From assembly GCA_023038255.1 (NCBI GenBank), contig CP082927.1, forward strand, positions 1,175,243-1,239,242: DNA of 64,000 nucleotides, in the 5' to 3' direction. Within the stretch, counting starts at the first letter, position 1; every line of letters begins with the position of its first letter. A model generated the notes under the pieces. That model searched no databases. It saw only the letters and a program-made list of their open reading frames with translations, and had not been told where the DNA came from. This DNA is from Candidatus Peribacteria bacterium. Lineage in GTDB: Bacteria; Patescibacteriota; Gracilibacteria; Peribacterales; Peribacteraceae. Shown in pieces: positions 48,451 to 58,413 of this stretch. The position numbers and the translations under genes are program-made.

Positions 48451-49325
48451 AACGGCAGATCCTCCACTTTGATGTCCGATGCATAGTTGATGTCCGGAAC
48501 GCTCGCGAGCGTCGGGGACGGATCGGAGCCGAAGGAGGAAGCGCCGCTATCCTGATTCATCGAATCAGAACTTTTGCGGGGCATACTGTCAGCCTGGAGT
48601 GACTCGGTAGCGGCAGAGTTGCTCACGCCAAGGAGAGAGATGTTCTCAGCAATAATTTCTGTCGTGTAGCGCTTGGCGCCAGCCTGCGTTTCCCAGCTTC
48701 TGGTCTGCACACGTCCGGAGACGAAGACCCGGTTTCCTTTTTTGACAGACGATGCAACTTCCTCGGCAAGATCACCCCAAACAACAATGTTGTGGAATTC
48801 GGATTTCTCTTTCATTTCGCCGGATGCCTTGTCCTTCCAGCGATCATTAGTTGCAACACCAATGGAAAGCACTTTCTGGCCGCTGGTAGTGGTGCGCATT
48901 TCCGGGTCTTTCGTGACATTGCCGATGACATCCGCACGGTTGCATGCACCAAGAATGTTCTTGGCACCCGACGGTGGGCTCATCTGGCCGGACTTTGGGT
49001 CGAGGAGAATCATTTCCGCTGCAACAATTTTTGTTTTGCTGCGCTTCTCACCGGTCTGTTCATCATCCCAGGAATCCGTCTGCAGGCGTCCGCCAATGAA
49101 CATCTGCGCACCCGGCTTCACAAACTGCCCGCACACATCCGCAAGAGCACCCCACACAGTTACTGTGTGAAAACTCTTTCCACTCAGCATTTCTCCGGCA
49201 TCGGACCGGAAGGTGATGGGTACAACAAGGTTGAGATCGGTCACACTCGTCCCACCCGGTGTCTGACGGACTGTTACAGGCTGGGTCTGGTAACCAATGA
49301 GGGAAATGCGGTTGAGGGAGAACAT
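48447..49325 (-). CDS. ssb: Tandem OB-fold single-stranded DNA-binding protein
   Basis: This 292-residue protein has two SSB-type OB folds in one chain: residues 1-112 (SLIGYQTQPVTVRQTPGG, FHTVTVWGALADVC, MFIGGRLQTDSWDD) and about 125-230 (ADVIGNVTKDPEMRTTTSGQ, FHNIVVWGDLAEEV, RVFVSGRVQTRSWE). A Ser-rich linker follows, ending in the acidic tip DIKVEDLPF that recruits partner proteins. Most SSBs have one OB fold and act as tetramers; two per chain imply a dimer, as in Deinococcus-Thermus. The two folds differ, so the duplication is old. It lies far from rpsF-rpsR. Confidence 0.93.
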   Translation of the reverse strand: MFSLNRISLIGYQTQPVTVRQTPGGTSVTDLNLVVPITFRSDAGEMLSGKSFHTVTVWGALADVCGQFVKPGAQMFIGGRLQTDSWDDEQTGEKRSKTKIVAAEMILLDPKSGQMSPPSGAKNILGACNRADVIGNVTKDPEMRTTTSGQKVLSIGVATNDRWKDKASGEMKEKSEFHNIVVWGDLAEEVASSVKKGNRVFVSGRVQTRSWETQAGAKRYTTEIIAENISLLGVSNSAATESLQADSMPRKSSDSMNQDSGASSFGSDPSPTLASVPDINYASDIKVEDLPF

Positions 49326-49603
49326 GGGAGTGGAGGAAATAGTAGTGGGAAATGAGACTAACGGTGTCTGATGAGTGTGACAAGTAAGAATAAGCGACGT
49401 TGGTCACGGATGGCTGGTTATGGGTTAGCGGTTATGAGTTATGGGAAATAAAAAAAAGAAAATTCCAAAACCCGATTACCCATAACTCATAACCCATAAC
49501 CTGGTCGTGATTTTCACAACAGAAAATGAATACTAAAAATCAAAACAAAGAAATGTACAGCAGCTTCGAGGTTTTAGGCTTCTGTTCTATACTAACCGCC
49601 ACG
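49326..49603. other. Intergenic region before the exported-protein operon
   Basis: The 278-base gap holds the ATAACCC inverted-repeat array and then AT-rich sequence leading to TATACT at 49588-49593, 10 bases before the first ATG of the operon. No gene was seen. Confidence 0.6.
49416..49501. repeat. ATAACCC inverted-repeat array
   Basis: The left arm (GGTTATGGGTTAGCGGTTAT then GAGTTATGGG, 49416-49445) and the right arm (CCCATAACTCATAACCCATA then ACC, 49479-49501) are near-perfect reverse complements except for a 7-base insert in the left arm. The loop is A-rich. Confidence 0.82.
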
Positions 49604-52600
49604 ATGCAGCGAGGTCTCACACTTATTGCCGTGGGGATGCTTCTGTGCCTGTCGACAGGTGCAGCATTTGCGAGAGACACAATGAAAATCGATGAGGATG
49701 AACCGGCGGATTTTCAGGCGATTGAAGATGATCTCCAGGACATAAAGGATTACCTCTCAGACGTGCAGTGCGGCGGATGGAATATGCAGCAGCATGTTCC
49801 TGGAACAATCTCCACAGTCACCGGTGTTCCGGGGCGCTACGGCCAATGGGACGGTGCGCCGCTCTCCGGCATGGCAACGCGGTACGATGCCAATAGCAAC
49901 GGCAATCGCGATGATGATTTTCAATATCCCTCCGGAAGCGATGCATTCACCAAAGCTGCAGAAGGTCTGAGCACCACCTGCAAACCGGGTCAGACGGAAA
50001 TACAGAAAAAAGTCTGGCGCGAAGGCGGGGCATTTCCGGGGCAGATTGTCGAAGTGGATGTCACGTACCCGCATCCGAAATTTGAAGATCCGTCCTGCCG
50101 CTGGCGCGTAAAAGACGCAGACGGAAATTTCACCAATACCGCTCCGAAGATTCCGCTTGATGATAACTCCCCCATTCCTCAGTTCGATCAGCTGCAGGAC
50201 GGACCGGACCGCCGCAACCCCCCGGGTGACCGCCACAGCCCGCCGCTCTGTACAGAATTCTGCAATTACCTGAATACCTGGCAGTACAAAGACTGTCTGG
50301 CAACCGGCGAAATTACCGATCCAGTGAGTGGGACCACGTACTCAGTCTGTACCGAGTGGGGAAAGAAATATCTGTGCAGTGACCAGAAAGTGGACGACAC
50401 GAAAATTGCCGACTCGTGTTTGCCCGCTGTCACAGAGATGAGTAACAGCCGCCTATGCAAAGGGGCTGAGTGCCGGTGCGAGGAAGATGGCGGACCGGAG
50501 GGCGTAAACGGATGTGTCCAGAATCCCGGCACGAAAGAACAGGAGGCACCGGTCTATTATTCCTACGCGCGCGCCTACGAAGGCGACGCCCGCCGCGACG
50601 TGATTGCGAGTGATCACAATCAGGACAACAATCTCCTGCTGAATGTGCCGATCGCCTGCTACGGTTTCTACAATGAGTTCGATCCCAAATATCACCAGAC
50701 CGAAGACAAAGACCGCCGGTGCGTGATCAATATTGATGTCTCGGGCATGCGGGAATCGCAGAAAGGCAAAGGATACTATGGACAGAACGAAAGCCTGCTG
50801 AAAGATGTGGACCCGATCGAGCCAAGCAATCAGCGGGTGAAAAAAGGAGATGCGAAAGATGTGTGGTATCTGAAATTGGGATGGGGATTTTCCCTGCTGA
50901 AAGAAGAATCATTCCGGGCGGATTACAACCGCGATCTCTCGGCTGTATTTGGCGATACCCAGAGTCTGGACCGCGCGAAGATGACCGGAACATGGCAGAT
51001 TTCAAAGACAACTGAAGGCCCGCGCCTCGCCTATTCCAACAATCTGCGTTCGTATGATGACACCGGGGAAAAGCGCATAGTGTCCAGCTGGTGGCAGAAA
51101 CAGCAGACAGATGTAAACACCATTCTGCACCCGCCGATTGTGCGCATCATGCTGCCACCAAGCTACTCATTCGGTGCGGACCCGACCGACCCTCTTTTTG
51201 CCAACCCGAATGCAGAGCCTGCGACGGAAGAGGACAAAAAAACCGCAGATGAGATGCGCAGCGAACGCATTGAAGTACAGATCAATGCTGCAGAAGATCT
51301 GCTCGGCGAAGCACTGGGTGTGGTCGAGCGTTCGTTCCTGGTGCACCTGGAAGAAGATCCTGTTCCTGTACTGGTTCCGATGGGCTCCCCGACGGAATTC
51401 CGTTCCCGCGCCGAACAGTGGTGCGCGTGGTACATGCAGAAAAGCGGTGATCAGAACTGCGAGAATGCCCCAACGGAAATCCGCGATGTGATTGAGAAGC
51501 TGGAATCGTACGCAGACGACATCGAACGCGTCCGCGAACTGCGTGCACTGCTTGCAACCTATGCAGGAGAAGTGCTCAAGATCCAGTCCGAACTCACGCG
51601 GCCCATCAGCGAATGGATGCGCGAAAATCTGGATACATACAACAACTACATTCAGACGCAGATCAATTTCGGTTTTATGGCAGGTGAACAATGGAAGCAA
51701 GTGCGCGAACTGATGAGCGATTTCCACGACAAGACCAATCTCCCCTGGTGCATGATTCAGCGGTTTGAAACCCCCATCTACTCTCTGCTTGATTCGTGGT
51801 TACCGTCCCGCAGCGTCGATGGCCGGATGACCGCAGACAATCTTCCGAATATCACGGCACCGCGTGCCAAAGATCTCATCATCGATTTTTCCAATCTGCG
51901 ATATATGACAGGTTCGCTGATGGTACCTGTACTGAAACCGGTGCAGATCCGCATGAACTTCCCCCGCCTCCCGAAATCTCTTGAGCAGGCGGATCTCGAC
52001 ACCATCGATGCCCTTCCGGATCTCCCGTCTATTGATGACATCCGTACTGCCATGGAAGAAGCCATGGACGAATTGCCGGAGGTCGACGCAGAGGCAACCT
52101 ACGACCCGCTCGATTTGCCGCCGGTGGACGAGGCTGCGCTGGCGGAGGTGCAGGCAAAAATCATGGCGATTAAAGATGTCATCCGCGACATGGACGACCG
52201 GTATGGCAAGTTCTGGAAGAGCATCGGCCCGCTCAGCACGGACGACATTGATACGGAACGTGATGGCATTCCGGAAATGAAAAAGCGTCTGGAGTGCAAG
52301 GAGTGGAATGATGATGTGTGTCAGCATGTAGAAATGGATTTGATTGAACGTATGCAACGCATCAACTCCCGGAAGATGGTGTTTCTGGCGGAAGACTACC
52401 TCCTGTCTAGCGTTCCGCGCATTACTCCTGCATTCTGCCAGCCGATGGATCAGGTCTGTCTCTTCCTCCATGGAGAGAAGCCGGCTCCCGCCTATCAGTG
52501 GGAAATTATTGCCCCGAAAACATTGCCTAACTCCGGAGAAGAAGCGCGCTCCGCTGTCCGCGACGCTACGTTGCCGGAGCCCGTCGGCGGTATGAACCCG

Positions 52601-52702
52601 GACGATTTCCCGTCGTATGACACAGACATTAACAGTCTGCTGCCCTTCCACGATGTACAGGAACCGCTGAACCTTTTCCCGGATACTGAACCCATACAAT
52701 GA
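49604..52702 (+). CDS. Large exported protein, operon gene 1
   Basis: This 1032-residue protein has a signal peptide (GLTLIAVGMLLCLSTGAAFA, residues 4-23) followed by a long Cys-containing region (about 20 Cys, e.g. TEFCNYLNTWQYKDC, CKGAECRCEEDGG) and a helical C-terminal half (about 590-900; ELRALLATYAGEVLKIQSEL). No family was recognised. The start at 49604 is set by the signal peptide and by TATACT 10 bases before it. It is the first of five genes with overlapping or nearly touching ends, so they are translated together. It is probably part of a cell-surface structure. Confidence 0.75.
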   Translation: MQRGLTLIAVGMLLCLSTGAAFARDTMKIDEDEPADFQAIEDDLQDIKDYLSDVQCGGWNMQQHVPGTISTVTGVPGRYGQWDGAPLSGMATRYDANSNGNRDDDFQYPSGSDAFTKAAEGLSTTCKPGQTEIQKKVWREGGAFPGQIVEVDVTYPHPKFEDPSCRWRVKDADGNFTNTAPKIPLDDNSPIPQFDQLQDGPDRRNPPGDRHSPPLCTEFCNYLNTWQYKDCLATGEITDPVSGTTYSVCTEWGKKYLCSDQKVDDTKIADSCLPAVTEMSNSRLCKGAECRCEEDGGPEGVNGCVQNPGTKEQEAPVYYSYARAYEGDARRDVIASDHNQDNNLLLNVPIACYGFYNEFDPKYHQTEDKDRRCVINIDVSGMRESQKGKGYYGQNESLLKDVDPIEPSNQRVKKGDAKDVWYLKLGWGFSLLKEESFRADYNRDLSAVFGDTQSLDRAKMTGTWQISKTTEGPRLAYSNNLRSYDDTGEKRIVSSWWQKQQTDVNTILHPPIVRIMLPPSYSFGADPTDPLFANPNAEPATEEDKKTADEMRSERIEVQINAAEDLLGEALGVVERSFLVHLEEDPVPVLVPMGSPTEFRSRAEQWCAWYMQKSGDQNCENAPTEIRDVIEKLESYADDIERVRELRALLATYAGEVLKIQSELTRPISEWMRENLDTYNNYIQTQINFGFMAGEQWKQVRELMSDFHDKTNLPWCMIQRFETPIYSLLDSWLPSRSVDGRMTADNLPNITAPRAKDLIIDFSNLRYMTGSLMVPVLKPVQIRMNFPRLPKSLEQADLDTIDALPDLPSIDDIRTAMEEAMDELPEVDAEATYDPLDLPPVDEAALAEVQAKIMAIKDVIRDMDDRYGKFWKSIGPLSTDDIDTERDGIPEMKKRLECKEWNDDVCQHVEMDLIERMQRINSRKMVFLAEDYLLSSVPRITPAFCQPMDQVCLFLHGEKPAPAYQWEIIAPKTLPNSGEEARSAVRDATLPEPVGGMNPDDFPSYDTDINSLLPFHDVQEPLNLFPDTEPIQ

Positions 52703-53496
52703 TCGCCCGCTCTGTTCGCACCGGCCTTGTCCTCCTGAACATCTGTATCTTCGGATGGTCTGTCATAGTCCCGACTGTCTCGGCACAGAATGTGAATACT
52801 CCCGCCTGTCTGACACAGACGTACGATGCACTGGCTCATGAAAAGCGCCTCTATCGCAGCGTGCTCTTCGGACAGAAAAAATCCGGAGACCTACCGAAGG
52901 GAAGTGTACGATTCGATATCGAAGGAAATACGTGGATCAAGAAAGACATCAACAGCTGGCGCTCGCTGGATGACGGTTTCAAAAACACCACCTGGAGCGA
53001 CGGCCTGATGGATGACCGCGCCGATGTCCCCGCCCGCAGAGGCATTCTCGAAATCAAAAAGACGCCGACCTCAGACCTGATTCCCGCTATTACCCAAGCC
53101 TTCCGCGCGTACCAGTGCAGACTGCAAAGCGTGTGCGGTGCAGCACTGCAATCGCAGTCATCGGCGACGGGAGCAACTACGCTTACAATCAACACTGATG
53201 GGTGTATCGAGCTGGCACAGCCGGTTCTGTCCGCCTGTAAAAACAATACGCAACTCAGTGCCGGACCAGATACATGTCTGCAGATTATTGATTCCATGCT
53301 CGACCAGGAGGAGCAGGCACTTGTGCTTCTTGTGTCCTACGACGCGTCCTACAGAACAGTCGTGCAGTTCACCGGTATGTTCGAAGGCTTCCTGACAGAC
53401 TTCCGCTTTCCGCTGATTGAACCGCTCTGGCAGACCGTGCGTGCCATCGGAAATTTCTCCAATATCCCCTGCTTCATTGGCCAGTGTGATGAATAA
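52699..53496 (+). CDS. Exported protein, operon gene 2
   Basis: This 265-residue protein has a signal peptide (VRTGLVLLNICIFGWSVIVP, cleavage near VSAQ) and a Cys-containing soluble part ending NIPCFIGQCDE. The CxIGQC motif also occurs in gene 4. The ATG overlaps the stop of gene 1 (ATGA), a sign of translational coupling. The function is unknown. Confidence 0.72.
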   Translation: MIARSVRTGLVLLNICIFGWSVIVPTVSAQNVNTPACLTQTYDALAHEKRLYRSVLFGQKKSGDLPKGSVRFDIEGNTWIKKDINSWRSLDDGFKNTTWSDGLMDDRADVPARRGILEIKKTPTSDLIPAITQAFRAYQCRLQSVCGAALQSQSSATGATTLTINTDGCIELAQPVLSACKNNTQLSAGPDTCLQIIDSMLDQEEQALVLLVSYDASYRTVVQFTGMFEGFLTDFRFPLIEPLWQTVRAIGNFSNIPCFIGQCDE

Positions 53497-54244
53497 GCTC
53501 CCTGTCATTCTAACGGCCACCCTCCTGCTCAGCGCCTGCTCGGGCATCATCACCACGCCCATGGAAAAGCGGGAAGGCGACCGGCTGGCTGCGTGCACCA
53601 AAGAAGGGACGCCATTTGAAACGCTCGCGTTTGATGAGTGGGCAGATACGTATCATGAGACTGTTGCCAAGGTGGTGGAGGCGCACATGGACAGTCTGCG
53701 GAGCACGAATACGGCAAAGCTTCAATGCACAGCCGAAGACTATGTCTCGATGGTGAAACCGACGGATGAGCTGCGCGAGCTCGCAGAATCACTGCCTCCA
53801 TGGCAGACCGATGCAGCGCGCGACAATTTGTCGGAGACGGATATCGGACCGGTACTTTTGGAATATTTGCGAACATACGAATGCTCCCTGAGTGAGCGAC
53901 GGAATTTCCTGAGCATTATTATCCCCAGAGAATGGCGGCAGAGCAGTAGCAGCAAAGCCAATACAGCCCTTGGCAACCTGGAACTCAGCAAGAGCACAGT
54001 GGAAGGGCAGCGTGCCATTGATTACCAACTGCTTCTCTCACGCCCCGCACTGGACCGGACGCTCCTGATTGTCGGTGGACACGACCGCCTGCGCCCGCTC
54101 AGTCTGGATATTGAATGCCTGAAGCGCGTGTCGCTGGATATCCGAAATATCATGGGGCTCGTGTCCCAGACCAGCGCCTGTATGCCACGCATCCGCGATG
54201 CCAGAGGCAGTATGCGCGACCTTCCCGATCTCGACACACCGTGA
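53489..54244 (+). CDS. Predicted lipoprotein, operon gene 3
   Basis: This 251-residue protein has a short lipoprotein signal (MNKLPVILTATLLLSACSG, lipobox LSAC, Cys about 17) and a helical soluble domain (TYHETVAKVVEAHMDSLRST, LLEYLRTYECSLSERRNFLS). It would be tethered to the outer membrane face. It overlaps gene 2 by 8 bases. No family was recognised. Confidence 0.72.
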   Translation: MNKLPVILTATLLLSACSGIITTPMEKREGDRLAACTKEGTPFETLAFDEWADTYHETVAKVVEAHMDSLRSTNTAKLQCTAEDYVSMVKPTDELRELAESLPPWQTDAARDNLSETDIGPVLLEYLRTYECSLSERRNFLSIIIPREWRQSSSSKANTALGNLELSKSTVEGQRAIDYQLLLSRPALDRTLLIVGGHDRLRPLSLDIECLKRVSLDIRNIMGLVSQTSACMPRIRDARGSMRDLPDLDTP

Positions 54245-56787
54245 GGCTCTCCCACATGTTCCTAACCGGCGGTGCCGCGCTGCTTCTCGGAAGCCAGACC
54301 GCTTTTGGCGCCAGCAGTGCATCCTCTTCCTCCGCACCATCCACGCTGTACGACCGTATAAAAGTTGCCACAGAAGAAGAGCTGGTGAACGACACGGTGG
54401 AACCGGAAATCATCGCCTTTGTCCGCAAGGCTATGGAAGCCCTTGGAGAAACAGTATCCGAGGACGATGTCACATCCGCAGTGAAACATGAAGACACCAA
54501 ACTGTGCGGCAGCCGTCCGAGCGGTGACTCTGCGAAATCAAACATGGGCTGTGGGCAGATCGCATTGCGCATCCGCAAAATGGTCGAGAACGAACGGCGA
54601 GTCCGGACCCTCTCCCGCAGCCTGCAGCTTGCCGCCACCAGTTACGAATTGCCGATCTCCCATCTGCCCGGTCGCGGCGTCCGCCTCGCGCAGGATATCC
54701 GCGGTGTCGTGAGCATCTGGGCCCCGGAAACCGCAGACACGGGGACGGATGTACATTCCGCTACAGGTTCAACTGCCGGACGTGCCCGCACGAAAGCAAT
54801 TGATGAAACGGTCATGCGTCCTCTCCTGATGACACTCGGCAGGGCACTGGAAAATCTCAGCGATGAAGAGCGCATAGCAGCAGTGTGGCGGTACCAGTAT
54901 GGCGCACGCCTGGTCCGTGGTGACCGCGCACCGGATTTCGCGGCTCCATACCAAGACAGCGAAAGCGGCCCCGGAACCGAGCGCCAGTACCTCTTCAAAA
55001 ACTGGCCCGGCGTCGAGAATGCACTCACCGCTCTCTGGAATGCAGTGAAAGATGATGAGATTATCCCGGAGCTCACCCCCGGCGAAACCGTTCTCTATAT
55101 TTTCCCGGAAGAGCTTCTGAAGGAAACTCTGCCGGACAATATCCTCGTCTGGATTCGGACAGACGGTCCGGATGAACCGCATACATTCGGGGACAGCGGT
55201 TTGCAGTGGGTGACACCCCTGGAGCCGGTCCTTCCATCGCTGATTGGGGATGATGACAATGAGATGATTGAAGGAGGTGAATACCCCCCGGAACCGGTTG
55301 TCCCGTACGATGATGATGTGGAACCGATGGACGGTCGTGGACTGTGTTCAGATCCGCAGGCTGCACGTGGCTACCTTTGCCGTCCATTCAAGCCGGCTGC
55401 AGGAGAAAAGTGTCCGAACGATCCAGCAAATCCGATTGATGAAGACAAGATCAGTCTGGTCACCTGTCTGGATGAAACCAAGGACCGCCACAGCATGTCC
55501 GGACCAGACGTCTGCCGTGACATTGATATCCGTGAGGACCATACGTTCGATCCACAGAGAGAATGTACAATCTCGTTCCGGTGCGGCAATAACTGCGGAG
55601 CGGAATTCGGCGGGGGTGTAGATGCGGTTGCGAAATCAAAAGACAACAATGGCGTCATTGAAGTCTGTGTCGACAGCGGCAACAGCGGCCCGGGCCTGAC
55701 GGAACTTGTTTTCCACGAACTTGTCCACGCATACCAGTTCTGCACCATGCCGCCGGGTTTCAATTATAACCAGGGAAAAACAGACGAACAGAAGGCTGCC
55801 ATCTGCTGCGAAATGGAAGGGGGCGGTTACCGCGCCCAGTGCGACATGGCCGCAGAAAACGGCGCGTTCGACGGCAACCCGATGTATACCGATCCGACAA
55901 CCGGTGAACAGATTCCTATCAATGCAGAAAGTTGTGCGGAGGCACTCACCAATCTTGCGTGCGGCCCAACCGGCTACCAGAACACCATCACGAAGTGTTA
56001 CGAAAGCAGAACCTACCCGAGACCCTTCGCCTCTGATGTCTTTGCAAAAATCACGGGAAATCCGAAGGTGGATAATGATCCGCCCATTACCTGCTCCTCT
56101 CTCTCGAGCCGCGAGACTATGGACCCGCGCATCCGCGATCTTGTCGATGCCATTGAGGGGCGTCGCGACGTGTGTGGTCCGGGACAGACGGAGGTCTTCC
56201 GGAACACCATCGGGAACAATATGTGCTACATCGGGCAGTGCGTGGAGGAGTCACTTGAACTCTACCGGACAACCGGCGCTCAGATGCCGGCGACTGTCGG
56301 CGATGAAGGCTATCCATGGAGCGATCCGAAAACCGGAGCACCTCTCGGCAACGCCGTGCTGAACCCACCACTCACCCCAAGCCTCCTTGCGCTCTACCGT
56401 CCGCAGCTCGTTGTGCAGGAAATGGAGACTGCGCTCTGCCAGCTCTCCGGTCTACCACCGCTCACACCAAGCATTCTGTGTACGTATAATCCCGGACGGA
56501 ATCTGGAAGTTCCGATGGCAGGTTTTATTGATGAAGCGCAGAGTCTCCTGCAAGGCAAACAATCCGAAAAAGATGCAACCAGTCATACCCTCGCACTCGC
56601 ACTGGGCCTCGGCTCGCGCCTGGGAACAACCCTCTATGCACAGGAGCTACAGCTTGCGAGCCGCTCACTCTCCGATGTGCTGAACACCGCAGTCTTCCTG
56701 TTCAAGGAGATGGCCGGCCTCGAGTTCCCGACAGAAATGTGCCCGACCGACAATACGATTGTGACCGCCCCTCTCCCGACCCCCTGA
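54241..56787 (+). CDS. Exported HELVH zinc-protease-like protein, operon gene 4
   Basis: This 848-residue protein has a signal peptide (FLTGGAALLLGSQTAFGASS) after a GTG start that overlaps the gene 3 stop (GTGA). A zinc metallopeptidase motif HELVH is at residues 492-496 within LTELVFHELVHAYQFCTMPP. A third ligand is not obvious. Several Cys pairs are present, including CYIGQC at 662-667, like the gene 2 tail. The middle has an Asp/Pro-rich acidic stretch (about 335-365). It may process or remodel its operon partners, which is inference. An ATG at 54256 is the other possible start. Confidence 0.75.
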   Translation: MRLSHMFLTGGAALLLGSQTAFGASSASSSSAPSTLYDRIKVATEEELVNDTVEPEIIAFVRKAMEALGETVSEDDVTSAVKHEDTKLCGSRPSGDSAKSNMGCGQIALRIRKMVENERRVRTLSRSLQLAATSYELPISHLPGRGVRLAQDIRGVVSIWAPETADTGTDVHSATGSTAGRARTKAIDETVMRPLLMTLGRALENLSDEERIAAVWRYQYGARLVRGDRAPDFAAPYQDSESGPGTERQYLFKNWPGVENALTALWNAVKDDEIIPELTPGETVLYIFPEELLKETLPDNILVWIRTDGPDEPHTFGDSGLQWVTPLEPVLPSLIGDDDNEMIEGGEYPPEPVVPYDDDVEPMDGRGLCSDPQAARGYLCRPFKPAAGEKCPNDPANPIDEDKISLVTCLDETKDRHSMSGPDVCRDIDIREDHTFDPQRECTISFRCGNNCGAEFGGGVDAVAKSKDNNGVIEVCVDSGNSGPGLTELVFHELVHAYQFCTMPPGFNYNQGKTDEQKAAICCEMEGGGYRAQCDMAAENGAFDGNPMYTDPTTGEQIPINAESCAEALTNLACGPTGYQNTITKCYESRTYPRPFASDVFAKITGNPKVDNDPPITCSSLSSRETMDPRIRDLVDAIEGRRDVCGPGQTEVFRNTIGNNMCYIGQCVEESLELYRTTGAQMPATVGDEGYPWSDPKTGAPLGNAVLNPPLTPSLLALYRPQLVVQEMETALCQLSGLPPLTPSILCTYNPGRNLEVPMAGFIDEAQSLLQGKQSEKDATSHTLALALGLGSRLGTTLYAQELQLASRSLSDVLNTAVFLFKEMAGLEFPTEMCPTDNTIVTAPLPTP

Positions 56788-56789
56788 TC

Positions 56790-58412
56790 ATGCGACAGCT
56801 CCTCCTGTTGCCATCGGCCCTCCTGTTACTCCTGACGTCGTTGTCTGCCTCTGCACAGACGGCGGATGATGATGCAGAAGCAACCAGCGGATCGGAGTGG
56901 ACAACCTCTCCTCAGTGCGAAACCATCCTCTCGCTGGAACCGATTTCGTCCTATACAAAAGACGTACTGGACCGCGCGGATGCCGGATTAACTGCTGCAC
57001 ATACGCTGGCGACAGACGCCGATTTCCAGCGCTACAAATGGGTCCGGAATGTGGGCTCTGCATTTGCAGGACTGATCGATACACACCTGCGGCTCGTCGT
57101 GCAGGCGGACGATCTTGCACATCACAGTGCCTGTCTGCATTTCGATCTCGTCTCGATTGAATGCAAAATGGATCAGGTCCGGAACGAACTGCACACACAG
57201 CTCGAACGCGGCTCCGTCGTGGCCATCATCCCGTTGCAGAAACTGCTGATCTTCCTGAATGAGCGCTACGAACACCTGGCGGCAGGCGCACTGAATCCGC
57301 AATATCATGATCCGACATGGGAATTGAAGACTGCATTTGATGAACCATCGACATCCTATGAGGGCCAGGACATGTGTCCGTACGATTCAGATTACGCCGC
57401 CCCGCAACTGAACGGGTACGGATGCGATCTTGATGTGCTGAGCGCACGCACTGCATTCGACCCCCTCAAAAAAGAGCACGACGCCCTGCAGGTTATTTCC
57501 AATCAGCTGGAAGAATACCGAGAGGACGCCGCACAATTCCTGAGTGTCCAGGAAAGCATCAATACACTCTTCAGAATCCCGACAACGCTACCCGAACCTC
57601 CAGAAGAACGAACACACCTCCGCGCATCCGGCTGCGGATGGACCGGCGGACTATGCTCAGATGATTCCACGAGAAAGTGCGAGGAAAGCGCTGACTGCGG
57701 CGACGGGAATTCCTGCATCTTCCCGACAAAGGTCTGTGAAGGAAATACGGCAATGGTCTGCGTAGAGGATATTTCCTGCCTGAACAGCGACGGCGCAAAC
57801 GTCGGACCGTGCATTGAAAAAACAAAAGAGACGCCCGCCACCACTGAACTGCGCGGCCCGTTCTCGCTTCCGAAAAAGCATCTGGAACTCCTGATGGATT
57901 TCATGACCAAGCGCATCGCGGAAGGCAATAACCGCGAGTTCCCGGACGACCTCAAGCAGGTCGGCGAATTTGCAGAAGACCAGGTCGACGAAAAAGAGAG
58001 GCGCGCCAATGACGCATACATTACCAGCCTCGTCCGTGATTCCACCCGCCTGCTCTACGCTCTCTGGAGCCGCATACAGGGTGCGGGAGAAGCAATCACC
58101 TTCCCGTCAGCATCCGATGCCCAGCTGGAGGTAGCAGCCTCCCTCTCGCCGCTCCGCAGATCTGTTGGCGACCTTGCACGTCTGACGATGAAAACCGGTG
58201 ACAAGAATCTGCGCAGCTTCGTGATCAAATACGCCTACTTCCTGCGCCGCAGCTGCATGTTCCGCGCCTGCAACGACAGCCTGGATGAGGTCCTGAAAAT
58301 TGTGTTTACGGATGAATGTTTCCCGTACACCAACGGCGACTTCCTGAATGACACAGCAGCAAATCCGCGCTCCACGCAATGTGCAGAGGGGGCAGAGATT
58401 ACAGTCCCATGA
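56790..58412 (+). CDS. Exported protein, operon gene 5
   Basis: This 540-residue protein has a signal peptide (LLLLPSALLLLLTSLSASAQ, residues 4-23) and a mainly helical body with several Cys motifs (CGWTGGLCSDDSTRKCEESA, CIFPTKVCEGNTAMVCVEDI). The first of these recalls Cys-knot repeats of surface proteins. It starts two bases after the gene 4 stop. The AGCTTTTGGC array follows its end. Function unknown. Confidence 0.72.
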   Translation: MRQLLLLPSALLLLLTSLSASAQTADDDAEATSGSEWTTSPQCETILSLEPISSYTKDVLDRADAGLTAAHTLATDADFQRYKWVRNVGSAFAGLIDTHLRLVVQADDLAHHSACLHFDLVSIECKMDQVRNELHTQLERGSVVAIIPLQKLLIFLNERYEHLAAGALNPQYHDPTWELKTAFDEPSTSYEGQDMCPYDSDYAAPQLNGYGCDLDVLSARTAFDPLKKEHDALQVISNQLEEYREDAAQFLSVQESINTLFRIPTTLPEPPEERTHLRASGCGWTGGLCSDDSTRKCEESADCGDGNSCIFPTKVCEGNTAMVCVEDISCLNSDGANVGPCIEKTKETPATTELRGPFSLPKKHLELLMDFMTKRIAEGNNREFPDDLKQVGEFAEDQVDEKERRANDAYITSLVRDSTRLLYALWSRIQGAGEAITFPSASDAQLEVAASLSPLRRSVGDLARLTMKTGDKNLRSFVIKYAYFLRRSCMFRACNDSLDEVLKIVFTDECFPYTNGDFLNDTAANPRSTQCAEGAEITVP

Positions 58413-58413
58413 T

